A stretch of 27,290 nt of DNA from an uncultured Faecalibaculum sp. (GCF_910588395.1 NZ_CAJUPA010000034.1:1-27290), one strand, 5' to 3'; counted from the first letter of the stretch, positions 7,501-16,334 are shown. Translations and numbers: made by a program. The notes: generated from the letters alone by a model not told the origin.

Positions 7501-8964
7501 ATGCACTGTTTTCCCGCCTTCGAAGACGTCCGCCACTATGCTTCCCTGGGGTATGACACCATGCCCGTGGCTGCTTCCATCCTGTCGGACTTCATCACCC
7601 CCATTGAAGCCCTGCGGATCCTGAAACACGTCTCCAGTCATGTGTATCTGCTGGAGAGTGCCAGGGAAAATGAAAACTGGGGCCGCTGGAGCTTTCTGGG
7701 ATTTGATCCCCGGATGGAAATCACCTGCATGGACCATGTGATGCGCATCCAGGATCTGGTTCTGGAAACGCAGGATCCTGTGATTCAGCTGCGGCAGATC
7801 ATGGAACGGCACAGAAGTCCCCGGATCTGCGGGATGCCGCCGTTTTGCGGCGGCCTGGTGGGCTGGTTTTCCTACGACTTCCTGCAGTACGCCGAACCCG
7901 CAGCCAAAGTGCCGGTGGCTGACCCTGATGCCTTCCGGGACCTGGATCTCATGCTCTTTGAAAATGTGATCGCCTTCGACCATCAGCAGCAGAAAATCCT
8001 GCTGATTGCCACCGTTGACCTGCATGACCCGGAGGTTTCCTGGAACCGGGCCATGAGACAGCTGGCACAGATGAAGGATTTGCTGGAAACCGGCACCAAA
8101 GCAGTTGAACCCCGCAGCCGGCTGACCTCCGAAATCCGGCCGATGTTTGACCGACCGGCCTGGACGCGCATGACGCGGGAGGCAAAACAGCGGATCCTGG
8201 AGGGAGACATATTTCAGATCGTTCTCTCCAACCGTCTCTCTGCCGGATTTGAAGGAACCCTGCTGGATACCTACCGGCAGCTGCGCACAATCAATCCTTC
8301 CCCCTATATGTTCTATTTCTCCGGTACGGATGTGGAAGTCGCCGGGGCCAGCCCGGAAACCCTTGTGAAGCTGGAAGATGGAAAAATGTTCACCTTTCCG
8401 CTGGCCGGGACCAGGAAACGCGGGCAGACCCGGGAGGAGGATCTGGCGCTGGAAGCCGGACTGCTGGCAGATGAAAAGGAGCTGGCAGAGCATGACATGC
8501 TGGTGGATCTGGGACGCAACGATCTGGGACGTGTATCCGAAACCGGCACGGTGCGGGTGGAAACGCTGCATGCCATTCAGCGCTTCTCTCACGTGATGCA
8601 CCTGGGCAGCACCGTCACCGGGCAGATTCGCCAGGACCTGGATGCCCTGGATGCAATTCAGGCTGTGCTGCCTGCGGGCACTCTGTCCGGTGCCCCCAAG
8701 ATCCGGGCCTGTCAGCTGATCGGTCAGCTGGAGGGTGCAAAACGGGGCATCTACGGCGGCTGCATCGGGTATCTGGATTTTTCCGGGAACATGGATATGT
8801 GCATTGCCATCCGGCTGGTGTACCGCAAAAACGGACAGGTATTTGTCCGCTCCGGCGCCGGAATCGTGGCGGATTCCGATCCGGAGAAAGAATATGAAGA
8901 ATGCCTGAACAAAGCCCGCGCTTCCCTGCGCGCATTGCTGCAGGCACAGGAGGAACTACTGTGA
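7501..8964 (+). CDS. trpE: Anthranilate synthase component I
   Basis: 487-aa chorismate-utilising subunit that converts chorismate and ammonia (supplied by TrpG) to anthranilate, the first step of tryptophan synthesis. The LLES motif at residues 50-53 marks the tryptophan feedback-inhibition site. The C-terminal chorismate-binding domain shows NPSPYM, GASPETL, GTRKRG and the ELAEHDMLVDLGRND block. ATG 7501 follows AAAGGAG and the T-box terminator; earlier in-frame codons lie inside the leader and are rejected. It is the first gene of trpEGDCFBA, and its TGA overlaps the trpG start. Confidence 0.97.
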   Translation: MHCFPAFEDVRHYASLGYDTMPVAASILSDFITPIEALRILKHVSSHVYLLESARENENWGRWSFLGFDPRMEITCMDHVMRIQDLVLETQDPVIQLRQIMERHRSPRICGMPPFCGGLVGWFSYDFLQYAEPAAKVPVADPDAFRDLDLMLFENVIAFDHQQQKILLIATVDLHDPEVSWNRAMRQLAQMKDLLETGTKAVEPRSRLTSEIRPMFDRPAWTRMTREAKQRILEGDIFQIVLSNRLSAGFEGTLLDTYRQLRTINPSPYMFYFSGTDVEVAGASPETLVKLEDGKMFTFPLAGTRKRGQTREEDLALEAGLLADEKELAEHDMLVDLGRNDLGRVSETGTVRVETLHAIQRFSHVMHLGSTVTGQIRQDLDALDAIQAVLPAGTLSGAPKIRACQLIGQLEGAKRGIYGGCIGYLDFSGNMDMCIAIRLVYRKNGQVFVRSGAGIVADSDPEKEYEECLNKARASLRALLQAQEELL

Positions 8965-9578
8965 TTCTGCTGATTGACAACTACGACAGCTTCACCTGGA
9001 ACCTGGTTCAGCTGACGCAGGAACTGGGCGGCAGGGTGCAGGTGGTCCGAAACGACTGCATCACGCTGGAGGAAATCCGCGCTGTGCGTCCCACCCACAT
9101 CATTCTTTCCCCAGGACCGGGGAAACCGGAAGATGCGGGGATCATCATGGAGGTGGTGAGAACCTTCGCCGGAGAAATTCCCATCATCGGTGTCTGCCTG
9201 GGCCATCAGGCCATCTGCGCTGCCTTCGGTGCCACGGTCACTCATGCCCCTGCACTCATGCACGGAAAAGCCAGCCGGATCCTGACAGAGCCGGATACCC
9301 GGATGTTTGCCGGGATGCCCCGGGAATTCTCAGCCGGGCGCTATCACTCCCTGGCGGTCAGGGAGGACACCCTGCCGCCGGAGCTGAAGGTCACTGCCTG
9401 CAGCGAAGATGGTCAGATCATGGCGGTGGAACATGAAGATTTTCCGGTTTACGGTGTCCAGTTCCATCCGGAATCCATTCTCACACCCATGGGAAAAGCC
9501 ATACTGGCCGGCTTTCTGGCCGAAACAGCCAGCCCCAAAGTCACAAACTGCATTGCACAGGAAGGAGAATCCGCATGA
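8961..9578 (+). CDS. trpG: Anthranilate synthase component II (glutamine amidotransferase)
   Basis: 205-aa class I glutamine amidotransferase that supplies ammonia to TrpE. It shows NYDSFTWNLVQ near the N-terminus, the oxyanion-loop sequence SPGPGKPEDAG, nucleophile Cys79 in GVCLGHQA, and His169 with Glu171 in FHPES. I chose GTG 8961 because it overlaps the trpE stop (GTGA), has AGGAGG upstream, and gives the canonical ILLIDNYDSF start. It ends in an ATGA overlap with trpD. TrpG proteins can also serve 4-amino-4-deoxychorismate synthase, but the operon makes the tryptophan role primary. Confidence 0.96.
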   Translation: MILLIDNYDSFTWNLVQLTQELGGRVQVVRNDCITLEEIRAVRPTHIILSPGPGKPEDAGIIMEVVRTFAGEIPIIGVCLGHQAICAAFGATVTHAPALMHGKASRILTEPDTRMFAGMPREFSAGRYHSLAVREDTLPPELKVTACSEDGQIMAVEHEDFPVYGVQFHPESILTPMGKAILAGFLAETASPKVTNCIAQEGESA

Positions 9579-10591
9579 TCAGAGAAGCCATTGCCCACAT
9601 CGTCAGCAAACAGGACCTGACTTACGAAGAAGCGTATGCTGTCATGAACGAAATCATGGACGGTGCCACCACCCCCACACAGAACGCCGCGTTTCTGGCG
9701 GCCCTCTCTGCCAAAAGCGCCAGAGCGGAGACGGCGGATGAAATTGCCGGCTGTGCCGCGGCCATGCGCCGGCACGCCACCCCGGTGAAAACGGATTTCG
9801 AGGTCTTTGAAATCGTGGGAACCGGCGGGGACGGTTCGAATTCCTTCAACATCTCCACGGTTTCCGCCCTGGTGGCGGCTGCCGGGGGCATGAAAGTTGC
9901 CAAGCATGGCAACCGGGCTGCCAGTTCCCGCTGTGGAACGGCTGACTGTCTGGAAGCCCTGGGCGTCAGTCTGAATCAGAACCCGGACAAAGCCCGGCAG
10001 ATGCTGGCAGACACCGGATTCTGTTTCCTGTTCGCTCAGAACTATCATGCGTCCATGAAGTACGTGGGGGCCATACGCCGGGAACTGGGGTTCCGGACCG
10101 TTTTCAACATTCTGGGGCCCCTGACCAATCCGGCTTCTCCTTCCATGCAGCTGCTGGGCGTCTATGACGAATACCTGACGGAGCCTCTGGCCCATGTGCT
10201 CTGCAGTCTGGGTGTGAAACGGGGCATGGTGGTCTACGGTCAGGACAGACTGGATGAAATCTCCCTGTCGGCACCCACCACCATCTGCGAGATCCGGGAT
10301 GGCTGGGTGAAGAAATACGAAATCACACCGGAGCAGGTCGGACTGCAGCGCTGCCGCAGGGAAGATCTGCAGGGCGGAGATCCCGAAGACAACGCCCGGA
10401 TTGCCCGGGCGATTCTCTCCGGCCAGCGAGGGCCAAAACGGGATGCTGTGCTCATGAATGCCGGTGCGGCCCTGTACATCGGCCAGAAGGCAGACACCAT
10501 GCAGGAGGGCATCGCACTGGCGGCCGAACTCATTGATTCCGGCCGGGCACTGAAGACGCTGGAAGCAGTCACTGCCGCCAGCCGGATGTGA
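9575..10591 (+). CDS. trpD: Anthranilate phosphoribosyltransferase
   Basis: 338-aa enzyme, the usual family length, joining anthranilate to phosphoribosyl pyrophosphate. Visible motifs: the PRPP-binding GTGGDGSNSFNIST, KHGNRAASSRCG (commonly KHGNRxxSS), and NILGPLTNPA. The N-terminal helical domain carries LTYEEAYAVMNEIMDG. Start ATG 9575 overlaps the trpG stop by four bases, with a GAAGGAGA site upstream. The gene is intact and its stop overlaps the trpC start. Confidence 0.97.
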   Translation: MIREAIAHIVSKQDLTYEEAYAVMNEIMDGATTPTQNAAFLAALSAKSARAETADEIAGCAAAMRRHATPVKTDFEVFEIVGTGGDGSNSFNISTVSALVAAAGGMKVAKHGNRAASSRCGTADCLEALGVSLNQNPDKARQMLADTGFCFLFAQNYHASMKYVGAIRRELGFRTVFNILGPLTNPASPSMQLLGVYDEYLTEPLAHVLCSLGVKRGMVVYGQDRLDEISLSAPTTICEIRDGWVKKYEITPEQVGLQRCRREDLQGGDPEDNARIARAILSGQRGPKRDAVLMNAGAALYIGQKADTMQEGIALAAELIDSGRALKTLEAVTAASRM

Positions 10592-11448
10592 GTATCATGA
10601 AGAAACAGACAGTTCTGGAGACTCTCGCCCAGGCAGCCCGGATCCGGACAGAGCAGCACAAAATCCGTCTTCCGGAATCCCGCCTGGAACAGCTGACAAA
10701 CACCGCGCCCCGTCATCTGCCGCCCTTCGCCTTTGAGCAGGCACTTGGCACGGGCAGACTGGCAGTGATCGCAGAAGTGAAAAAAGCCAGCCCGTCCAAA
10801 GGCATCATCGATGAAACGTTTCCGTATGGGGATATCGCCAGGGACTATGAAGCTGCCGGCGCCGACTGCATCTCCGTCCTGACGGAACCCACACAGTTTC
10901 TGGGCAGCGACTCGTATCTGAGAGAGATTGCCGCTCTTGTGCAGATTCCGGTTCTGCGCAAGGACTTTGTGGTGGATCCCTATATGATCCGGGAGGCGCG
11001 GCTTCTGGGAGCCGATGCTGTTCTGCTCATTGTGAGCCTTCTGACGGACCGGCAGCTGTCAGAGTGCATAAAGCTGGCTGACAGCCTGGGTCTGAGCGCC
11101 CTGGTGGAGTGCCATGACAGGACAGAGGTCCGGCGGGCTGTGGCGGCGGGCGCCCGCATCATTGGTGTCAACAACCGGGATTTGAAGACGTTTTCGGTGG
11201 ATATGGTCAATGCCCGGAACCTGGCAGACCTGATCCCGCCGGATGTGCTGTTTGTATCGGAGAGCGGCATCCGCACCCCGGCAGATGTGACAGCAGCAGC
11301 CGAATTTGCGGATGCCGTGCTGGTGGGGGAAACGCTGATGCGGGCAGAAGACAAAGGGAAAACGCTGACCTGGCTCACCGGCAGCGTGGCTGCGTGCCCC
11401 GGCAGAAGCTGTCAGAGAGAGGGAAAGGGGAACGGGATATGCAGGTGA
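10588..11448 (+). CDS. trpC: Indole-3-glycerol phosphate synthase
   Basis: 286-aa (beta/alpha)8 barrel enzyme closing the indole ring. It shows IAEVKKASPSKG (catalytic and phosphate-binding lysines), SVLTEPTQFLGS, LRKDFVVDPYMI, VECH and GVNNRDL, and finally VSESGI. The start is either GTG 10588, overlapping the trpD stop as GTGA, or ATG 10597. Neither has a strong ribosome-binding site, so translational coupling to trpD is likely. The last 20 or so residues are Gly/Arg/Cys-rich and coincide with the trpF ribosome-binding site and start, so the tail is probably not functional. Confidence 0.95.
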   Translation: MSIMKKQTVLETLAQAARIRTEQHKIRLPESRLEQLTNTAPRHLPPFAFEQALGTGRLAVIAEVKKASPSKGIIDETFPYGDIARDYEAAGADCISVLTEPTQFLGSDSYLREIAALVQIPVLRKDFVVDPYMIREARLLGADAVLLIVSLLTDRQLSECIKLADSLGLSALVECHDRTEVRRAVAAGARIIGVNNRDLKTFSVDMVNARNLADLIPPDVLFVSESGIRTPADVTAAAEFADAVLVGETLMRAEDKGKTLTWLTGSVAACPGRSCQREGKGNGICR

Positions 11449-12056
11449 AATTCTGCGGACTGCAGACCATGGCGGATGTGGACGTGGTCAACCGGCTGCA
11501 CCCGGACATGGCGGGCTTTGTGTTTGTTCCGGAATCATCCCGCTGTCTGCATCCGGAAGAGGCAGCGGTTCTGAAATCCCGGCTGGATCCCGGTATTTCC
11601 GCGGTGGGGGTGTTTGCCAATCAGGATCCGGCAGAAATCGAAATGCTGGTGGATACCGGCGTAATTGACATGATCCAGCTGCACGGCAGTGAACCGCCGG
11701 AGATGATCCGCCGCCTGCAGCAGAAGGCGCCGGTGATCCGGGCCTTCCGGATCCGGCAGGCCTCTGATCTGCAGCCGGCGCTGACTTCCTGTGCCGATCA
11801 CGTGCTGCTGGACGCAGGGGCAGGACAGGGCCGGACCTTTGACTGGTCCCTGCTGAAAGGCTTTGCCAGACCTTATATTCTGGCAGGGGGACTGTGTCCG
11901 GAAAACGCGGCAGCTGCCTGTGCCCTGCATCCCCGGGCGCTGGATGTATCCAGCGGAATCGAGACAGCTGGACGCAAGGATCCACAGAAAATGGCAGCCT
12001 TTCTGGCCGCCATCGGCATCCATGAACGAGATACAGAAGGAGGAACAGGACGATGA
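11439..12056 (+). CDS. trpF: Phosphoribosylanthranilate isomerase
   Basis: 205-aa isomerase converting phosphoribosylanthranilate to the carboxyphenylamino-deoxyribulose phosphate used by TrpC. VKFCGLQT carries the catalytic Cys6 and HVLLDAGAGQGRTFDW carries Asp125; LAGGL and DVSSGIE form the phosphate site. The start ATG 11439 gives the canonical MQVKFCG N-terminus, follows a GGGAAAGGGGAA site, and overlaps trpC by 10 bases. An upstream in-frame start at 11394 is rejected. It ends with an ATGA overlap with trpB. It is a separate gene, not fused to trpC as in enterobacteria. Confidence 0.95.
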   Translation: MQVKFCGLQTMADVDVVNRLHPDMAGFVFVPESSRCLHPEEAAVLKSRLDPGISAVGVFANQDPAEIEMLVDTGVIDMIQLHGSEPPEMIRRLQQKAPVIRAFRIRQASDLQPALTSCADHVLLDAGAGQGRTFDWSLLKGFARPYILAGGLCPENAAAACALHPRALDVSSGIETAGRKDPQKMAAFLAAIGIHERDTEGGTGR

Positions 12057-13258
12057 CAGAAAACCGGACACAGGAAACACCCGGGCGTTTCGGCCCCTAT
12101 GGCGGACAGTACATTCCCGAAACGCTGATGAATGCCGTACAGGAGCTGGAAGCTGCCTACAACCGGTACAAAGACGATCCGGGGTTTCAGCAGGAACTGC
12201 AGACACTGCTGGATGATTACGCCGGACGGCCCTCCCGGCTGTATCACGCTGCCAGAATGTCGAAGGATCTGGGCGGGGCGCAGATCTACCTGAAACGGGA
12301 GGATCTGAATCATACCGGTGCCCACAAAATCAACAACGTGCTGGGACAGGCGCTGCTGGCAAAGAAAATGGGCAAGACCCGGCTGATTGCGGAAACCGGT
12401 GCCGGGCAGCACGGTGTGGCCACAGCCACTGCCGCTGCCCTGCTGGGTATGGAGTGTCAGGTGTACATGGGAGAAGAAGACACCCGGCGCCAGGCTCTGA
12501 ACGTCTACCGGATGGAACTGCTGGGAGCCCGGGTCATTCCCGTCACCACCGGTACAGCCACCCTGAAGGACGCAGTCTCGGAGTGCATGCGCCAGTGGAC
12601 CACCCGGATCGATGACACTCACTATTGTCTGGGCAGCGTCATGGGGCCGCATCCGTTCCCGGTGATCGTGCGGGATTTCCAGGCGGTGATCTCCCGGGAA
12701 AGCCGGGCGCAGATGCTGGAGAAAACCGGGAAGCTGCCGGATGCGGTGGTGGCCTGCGTGGGTGGTGGATCCAATGCCATCGGGAGTTTTTACCATTATC
12801 TGGCGGATGAAGGTGTCCGGCTGATTGGCTGCGAAGCAGCTGGCCGGGGCGTCAATACGCTGGAGACCGCGGCGACGCTGACCACCGGCAAGCCCGGAAT
12901 CTTCCATGGCATGAAGTCCTGGTTCTGTCAGGATGATCAGGGGCAGATCGCGCCGGTGTACTCCATTTCTGCGGGACTGGATTATCCGGGTGTGGGCCCG
13001 GAACATGCCTGGCTGCATGACATCGGCCGGGCTGAGTATGTACCGGTGACGGATGAGGAAGCGGTGGAGGCGTTTGAATATCTTTCAAAGACCGAAGGAA
13101 TCATTCCGGCTATTGAATCCGCACATGCCCTGGCTTACGGCATGAAGCTGGCCAGGACGATGACCCCGGATCAGAGTGTGCTGATCACTGTATCCGGCCG
13201 GGGCGACAAGGATGTGGCGGCGATCGCCCGCTACCGGGGAAAGGAACTGTATGACTGA
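12053..13258 (+). CDS. trpB: Tryptophan synthase beta chain
   Basis: 401-aa PLP enzyme condensing indole and serine to tryptophan. It shows GRFGPYGGQYIPETL at the N-terminus, the PLP lysine Lys92 in NHTGAHKINN, the catalytic Glu114 in AETGAGQHG, the phosphate-binding VGGGSNAIG, and GRGDKD near the C-terminus. This is the TrpB1 type, which works with TrpA. ATG 12053 has GAAGGAGGAACAGG upstream and overlaps the trpF stop. The trpA start lies 8 bases before its end. Confidence 0.98.
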   Translation: MTENRTQETPGRFGPYGGQYIPETLMNAVQELEAAYNRYKDDPGFQQELQTLLDDYAGRPSRLYHAARMSKDLGGAQIYLKREDLNHTGAHKINNVLGQALLAKKMGKTRLIAETGAGQHGVATATAAALLGMECQVYMGEEDTRRQALNVYRMELLGARVIPVTTGTATLKDAVSECMRQWTTRIDDTHYCLGSVMGPHPFPVIVRDFQAVISRESRAQMLEKTGKLPDAVVACVGGGSNAIGSFYHYLADEGVRLIGCEAAGRGVNTLETAATLTTGKPGIFHGMKSWFCQDDQGQIAPVYSISAGLDYPGVGPEHAWLHDIGRAEYVPVTDEEAVEAFEYLSKTEGIIPAIESAHALAYGMKLARTMTPDQSVLITVSGRGDKDVAAIARYRGKELYD

Positions 13259-14063
13259 AATCAATCCTGGCGCAGCCAGACTGCAGGCTGCTTTTGACGG
13301 CAGAAAAGCCTTCATTCCTTTTATTACCTGCGGGGATCCGGATCTGGAGACAACAAAGGCCTGCATCCGTCAGATGGCTGCCGCGGGCGCGGAGGTGATC
13401 GAGCTGGGGATTCCCTTCTCGGATCCTGTGGCGGAGGGCCCGGTGATCCAGGCAGCGAGCCAGCGGGCGCTGGAGGGTGGCGTGACTTGCCGGAAGGTAT
13501 TTGAAATGGCCCGGGAACTCCGGCAGGAGGGTCTGCAGGTGCCCTTTGTGATCATGACCTACGCCAATGTGCCCTTTGCCTATGGACCTGACCGGTTCAT
13601 GGAGGACTGTGCAGTCTGCGGAATCGACGGGCTGATTCTGCCGGATCTGCCGTTTGAGGAGAAGGCGGAGTTCGAACCGGCCTGTGCTGCCCATGGCGTG
13701 GCGCTGATTTCGCTGGTGGCTCCCACTTCAAAGGAACGGACAGCCCGGATTGCCAGGGAAGCCTCCGGCTTTCTGTATCTGGTGAGCAGCCTGGGGGTCA
13801 CGGGAACAAGGACCCGGATTGATACGGATCTGGATCAGATCATTGGGGATATCCGGGCGCATTCGGATAATCCGGTGGCCATCGGGTTCGGCATTTCCAG
13901 CCCGGAACAGGCCAGGGACATGAGCCGCAAAGCGGATGGGGTGATTGTGGGGTCTGCCATTGTGAAGCTGGTGGCGGCCCATGGGAAACAGGCACCGGAA
14001 GCTGTGGGTTCCTTTGTCCGGGAGATGATTCAGGGGATGCGGGGACCGGAGACGGTGACGTAG
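13251..14063 (+). CDS. trpA: Tryptophan synthase alpha chain
   Basis: 270-aa (beta/alpha)8 enzyme releasing indole from indole-3-glycerol phosphate. FIPFITCGDPD, ELGIPFSDPVAEGPVIQAAS and GFGISSPEQA are typical. Catalytic Glu51 (Salmonella Glu49) is present. The residue matching Salmonella Asp60 is Glu62 (AEGP instead of ADGP), a substitution I recall in other Bacillota TrpA proteins, so it is probably functional. ATG 13251 overlaps trpB by 8 bases with GGAAAGGAA upstream. It is the last gene of the operon, followed by a strong terminator. Confidence 0.96.
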   Translation: MTEINPGAARLQAAFDGRKAFIPFITCGDPDLETTKACIRQMAAAGAEVIELGIPFSDPVAEGPVIQAASQRALEGGVTCRKVFEMARELRQEGLQVPFVIMTYANVPFAYGPDRFMEDCAVCGIDGLILPDLPFEEKAEFEPACAAHGVALISLVAPTSKERTARIAREASGFLYLVSSLGVTGTRTRIDTDLDQIIGDIRAHSDNPVAIGFGISSPEQARDMSRKADGVIVGSAIVKLVAAHGKQAPEAVGSFVREMIQGMRGPETVT

Positions 14064-14097
14064 GAATCCGGATCACGGAAAACACTGTGCAGAGAAA

Positions 14098-14157
14098 GAA
14101 AAAACGTTCCGGGATGAGTGCGTGAGCCAGATCATCGGGAACGTTTTTGCATTTTTT
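14098..14157 (+). terminator. Terminator of the trp operon
   Basis: An AAAAACGTTCC/GGAACGTTTTT stem (14100-14110 and 14138-14148) encloses a 27-base loop with further partial pairing, followed by TTTTTGCATTTTTT. The A-rich left arm could also let it work on the opposite strand. Confidence 0.85.
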
Positions 14158-14204
14158 GCTGAATGAAGCAGAAGCCTGTCTGCCAGCAGGAATGGATGCG
14201 GTTT

Positions 14205-14279
14205 TATAGCAAAATCTATAATTTCGTGCGAAATGCACAGAACTATAGTAAAATCTCGTGCATTTTGCACGAAATTATA
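14205..14279. repeat. 22-bp inverted repeat plus 13-bp direct repeat between trpA and the SDR gene
   Basis: Arms at 14217-14238 and 14258-14279 are inverted copies with one mismatch in 22, around a 19-base spacer. A direct repeat TATAGCAAAATCT (14205-14217) / TATAGTAAAATCT (14244-14256) is interleaved at 39-base spacing. The right arm also contains the smaller palindrome TCGTGCATTTTGCACGA. AT-rich, no U-run, no gene. It could be an operator for the downstream dehydrogenase or a remnant of a small mobile element. Confidence 0.8.
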
Positions 14280-14436
14280 AAAATCAGACGTTTTGCGCCG
14301 TGACAGACTGTCTGAAAACAGGAGCTGTCAACCACTGCGGTTGCAGGTCTGCCTTCTGTTTTCCGAATCCGGCAGGCACTACAGAATCCGGAACAGGTTT
14401 CCGGTGCTAAGGTGAAACCGGACAGGAGGAACGGAT

Positions 14437-15231
14437 ATGAATCTGGAAAACAAGACGGCACTGGTGACAGCCAGCACCCGGGGAATCGGGCTGGCCATTG
14501 TGGAGCGCTTCGCCAGAGAAGGCGCAATTGTCTACATGGCAGCCCGCAGGCTGGAGTATGCCCAGTCTCTGGCGGATGAAATGAACAAACATGGCGGACA
14601 TGTAAAAGTGGTATATTTTGATGCCGGGGATGATGCCTGTTATCAGACCATGGTGGATACAGTCATGAAGCAGGAGGGACATCTGGACATTCTTGTCAAC
14701 AACTTCGGAACTTCGAATCCGAAGGAAGACCGGACCATGGCGGATACAGACTGGCAGGTATTCCGGGATACGCTGGATGTGGATCTCAAAAGTGTGTTTC
14801 TGGGAACCAAAGCCGCCATTCAGGCCATGAAATCCACAGGCGGATCCATTGTGAACATTTCCTCCGTCGCTGCAGTGACACCGGATATTTCTCAGGTTGC
14901 CTATGGAACGGCCAAGGCAGCCATTGGTCAGATGACGAAGCTCACAGCCGTGCAGGTGGGACAGTACAATATCCGCTGCAACGCGGTGCTGCCGGGAATG
15001 ACCGCCACAGATGCGGTAAAAGACAACCTCAGCGATACGTTCCGGGAGATCTTTCTGAAACAGACGGTGCTCGGGCGCATGGCAAAACCGGAGGAAATTG
15101 CGGCAGCCGCTGCCTATTTTGCCAGTGATGATGCAGCTTTTGTGACCGGGCAGATCCTGGAAGTGGCCGGCGGTTTCGGACTGGCGACACCGGTTTATGG
15201 CGATCTGATGGCTGCGGGCACGAAGCGGTAG
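14437..15231 (+). CDS. Short-chain dehydrogenase, candidate bile-acid 7-alpha-hydroxysteroid dehydrogenase
   Basis: 264-aa classical SDR. The Rossmann glycine motif is TASTRGIG (11-18). Arg37/Arg38 after the second strand favour NADP(H). NNFG is at 88-91, and the catalytic set is Ser142/Ser143, Tyr156 and Lys160. Several stretches match, from memory, clostridial 7-alpha-HSDH: VVYFDA..CYQTMVD, LDILVNNFG, TPDISQVAYGTAK, NIRCNAVLPGM, and the C-terminal EVAGGFGLATPVYGDL. It lacks features pointing to FabG and has no fatty-acid genes nearby. GACAGGAGGAACGG precedes ATG 14437. It is a single gene between two terminators. SDR is certain; bile-acid activity is a sequence-resemblance inference that a distance-based phylogeny could overturn. 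Confidence 0.9.
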   Translation: MNLENKTALVTASTRGIGLAIVERFAREGAIVYMAARRLEYAQSLADEMNKHGGHVKVVYFDAGDDACYQTMVDTVMKQEGHLDILVNNFGTSNPKEDRTMADTDWQVFRDTLDVDLKSVFLGTKAAIQAMKSTGGSIVNISSVAAVTPDISQVAYGTAKAAIGQMTKLTAVQVGQYNIRCNAVLPGMTATDAVKDNLSDTFREIFLKQTVLGRMAKPEEIAAAAAYFASDDAAFVTGQILEVAGGFGLATPVYGDLMAAGTKR

Positions 15232-15268
15232 AAAAGCCGGGAGCAAAAAACACATAATTTGACAGACA

Positions 15269-15292
15269 GGCAGCCGGAAGCGGCTGCCTTTT
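15269..15292 (+). terminator. Terminator after the SDR gene
   Basis: GGCAGCCG (15269-15276) pairs with CGGCTGCC (15281-15288) across a GAAG loop, followed by TTTT. The stretch 15293-15401 shows nothing else recognisable. Confidence 0.85.
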
Positions 15293-15401
15293 GCGGATGA
15301 ACGACTGGAGCAAACATCCCGGATTCTGAGAATGTCAGGCCAGAAGGTTCCTGAAGCTCGCCGAAGATGCTGTCTGCCATTCACAGGCTGTTTCCATTGC
15401 A

Positions 15402-16250
15402 TCATAAGATTTCCGGCTGCAAGGGGAGAACAAACTCCACAGCCAGCTCTTCTCCGCTTCGGGTGCCGAACAGATTCAGAACCCGGGCCCGGATAAGCCC
15501 GGCCGGTTTCCGGTGCAGCCGGGCAGCGGTCTGGAGCAGTTCTCTGACTGCATCTGCCTGATCTGCTTCCCGCAGACAGATGCAGGCAAGTCCTTCGCAT
15601 TCTGCAAGATGGCGGACCTGAACCGGGGACTGGGGAGCCCTGGGATCCCGCAGGGCTTCCTGGAGGACGAGATCCGGGCAGGCCTCAATGAACAGCCCTG
15701 CATACTGATCCAGAGATTCACCAGGCGTATGCAGCGATCCAATTCCCAGCCGCAGCAGGGACCGGCTGATCCGGCGGATGAAGCACCCCAGGTGATGTTC
15801 CAGATCCGCTTCGGCAAAGGATGCATCGTAGAGAACCATGCTGGCTGGTGCCAGATTCACCAGCCGCACTTCCTGACACCGGGACTCCTTGACGGCTTCC
15901 ATGTCCTGCTTCTGCCGCTTCAGCAGCTGCAGACGGGTTTCCAGCTGCCGGATTTCCTTTTCGGTTTCCCGGATTTTTCCGGTCATCAGATCCGCAAACT
16001 TCTCCGGATCCGGGTGATCCAGACAGGAGCGGATGCTGTCCAGGGACAGATTCATTTCCTGGAGCATCCGGATGTATTCAAAGGTCACGGACTGCTCCGG
16101 CAGATACATGCGGTAACCGGCGTCGCTGCGGTAAGCGGGGTGAAACACCTGTCTGTCGTCATAAAAATGCAGGGTGCGGATGTTCACCCCATGCAGCCGG
16201 GCAAATTCTGCAGTTTTCATGGCTTCTTTCTCTGGCATTTTCTTTGTCAC
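15402..16250 (-). CDS. MerR-family regulator with C-terminal effector domain
   Basis: 282-aa activator. Residues 12-80 are a MerR winged HTH (TAEFARLHGVNIRTLHFYDDRQV, then YRSDAGYRMY). Residues about 90-120 form the dimerising coiled coil (charged, Leu/Gln-rich). Residues about 125-282 look like a small-molecule (GyrI/BmrR-type) domain. The start is taken as GTG 16250, with AAAGGA 9 bases upstream; ATG codons at 16238 and 16220 are alternatives. It is divergent from a GNAT gene that carries a MerR-type promoter, so it probably activates that gene and controls itself in response to a small ligand. No metal-binding cysteine pattern is evident. Confidence 0.9.
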   Translation of the reverse strand: MTKKMPEKEAMKTAEFARLHGVNIRTLHFYDDRQVFHPAYRSDAGYRMYLPEQSVTFEYIRMLQEMNLSLDSIRSCLDHPDPEKFADLMTGKIRETEKEIRQLETRLQLLKRQKQDMEAVKESRCQEVRLVNLAPASMVLYDASFAEADLEHHLGCFIRRISRSLLRLGIGSLHTPGESLDQYAGLFIEACPDLVLQEALRDPRAPQSPVQVRHLAECEGLACICLREADQADAVRELLQTAARLHRKPAGLIRARVLNLFGTRSGEELAVEFVLPLQPEIL

Positions 16251-16334
16251 AGATTATGTTCCTTTCTGTAGACCGGTGCAGGCAACTGTTGTCTGATTCT
16301 GATGCCGCTGATGAGAAAAACTGACAGCTTCCTC

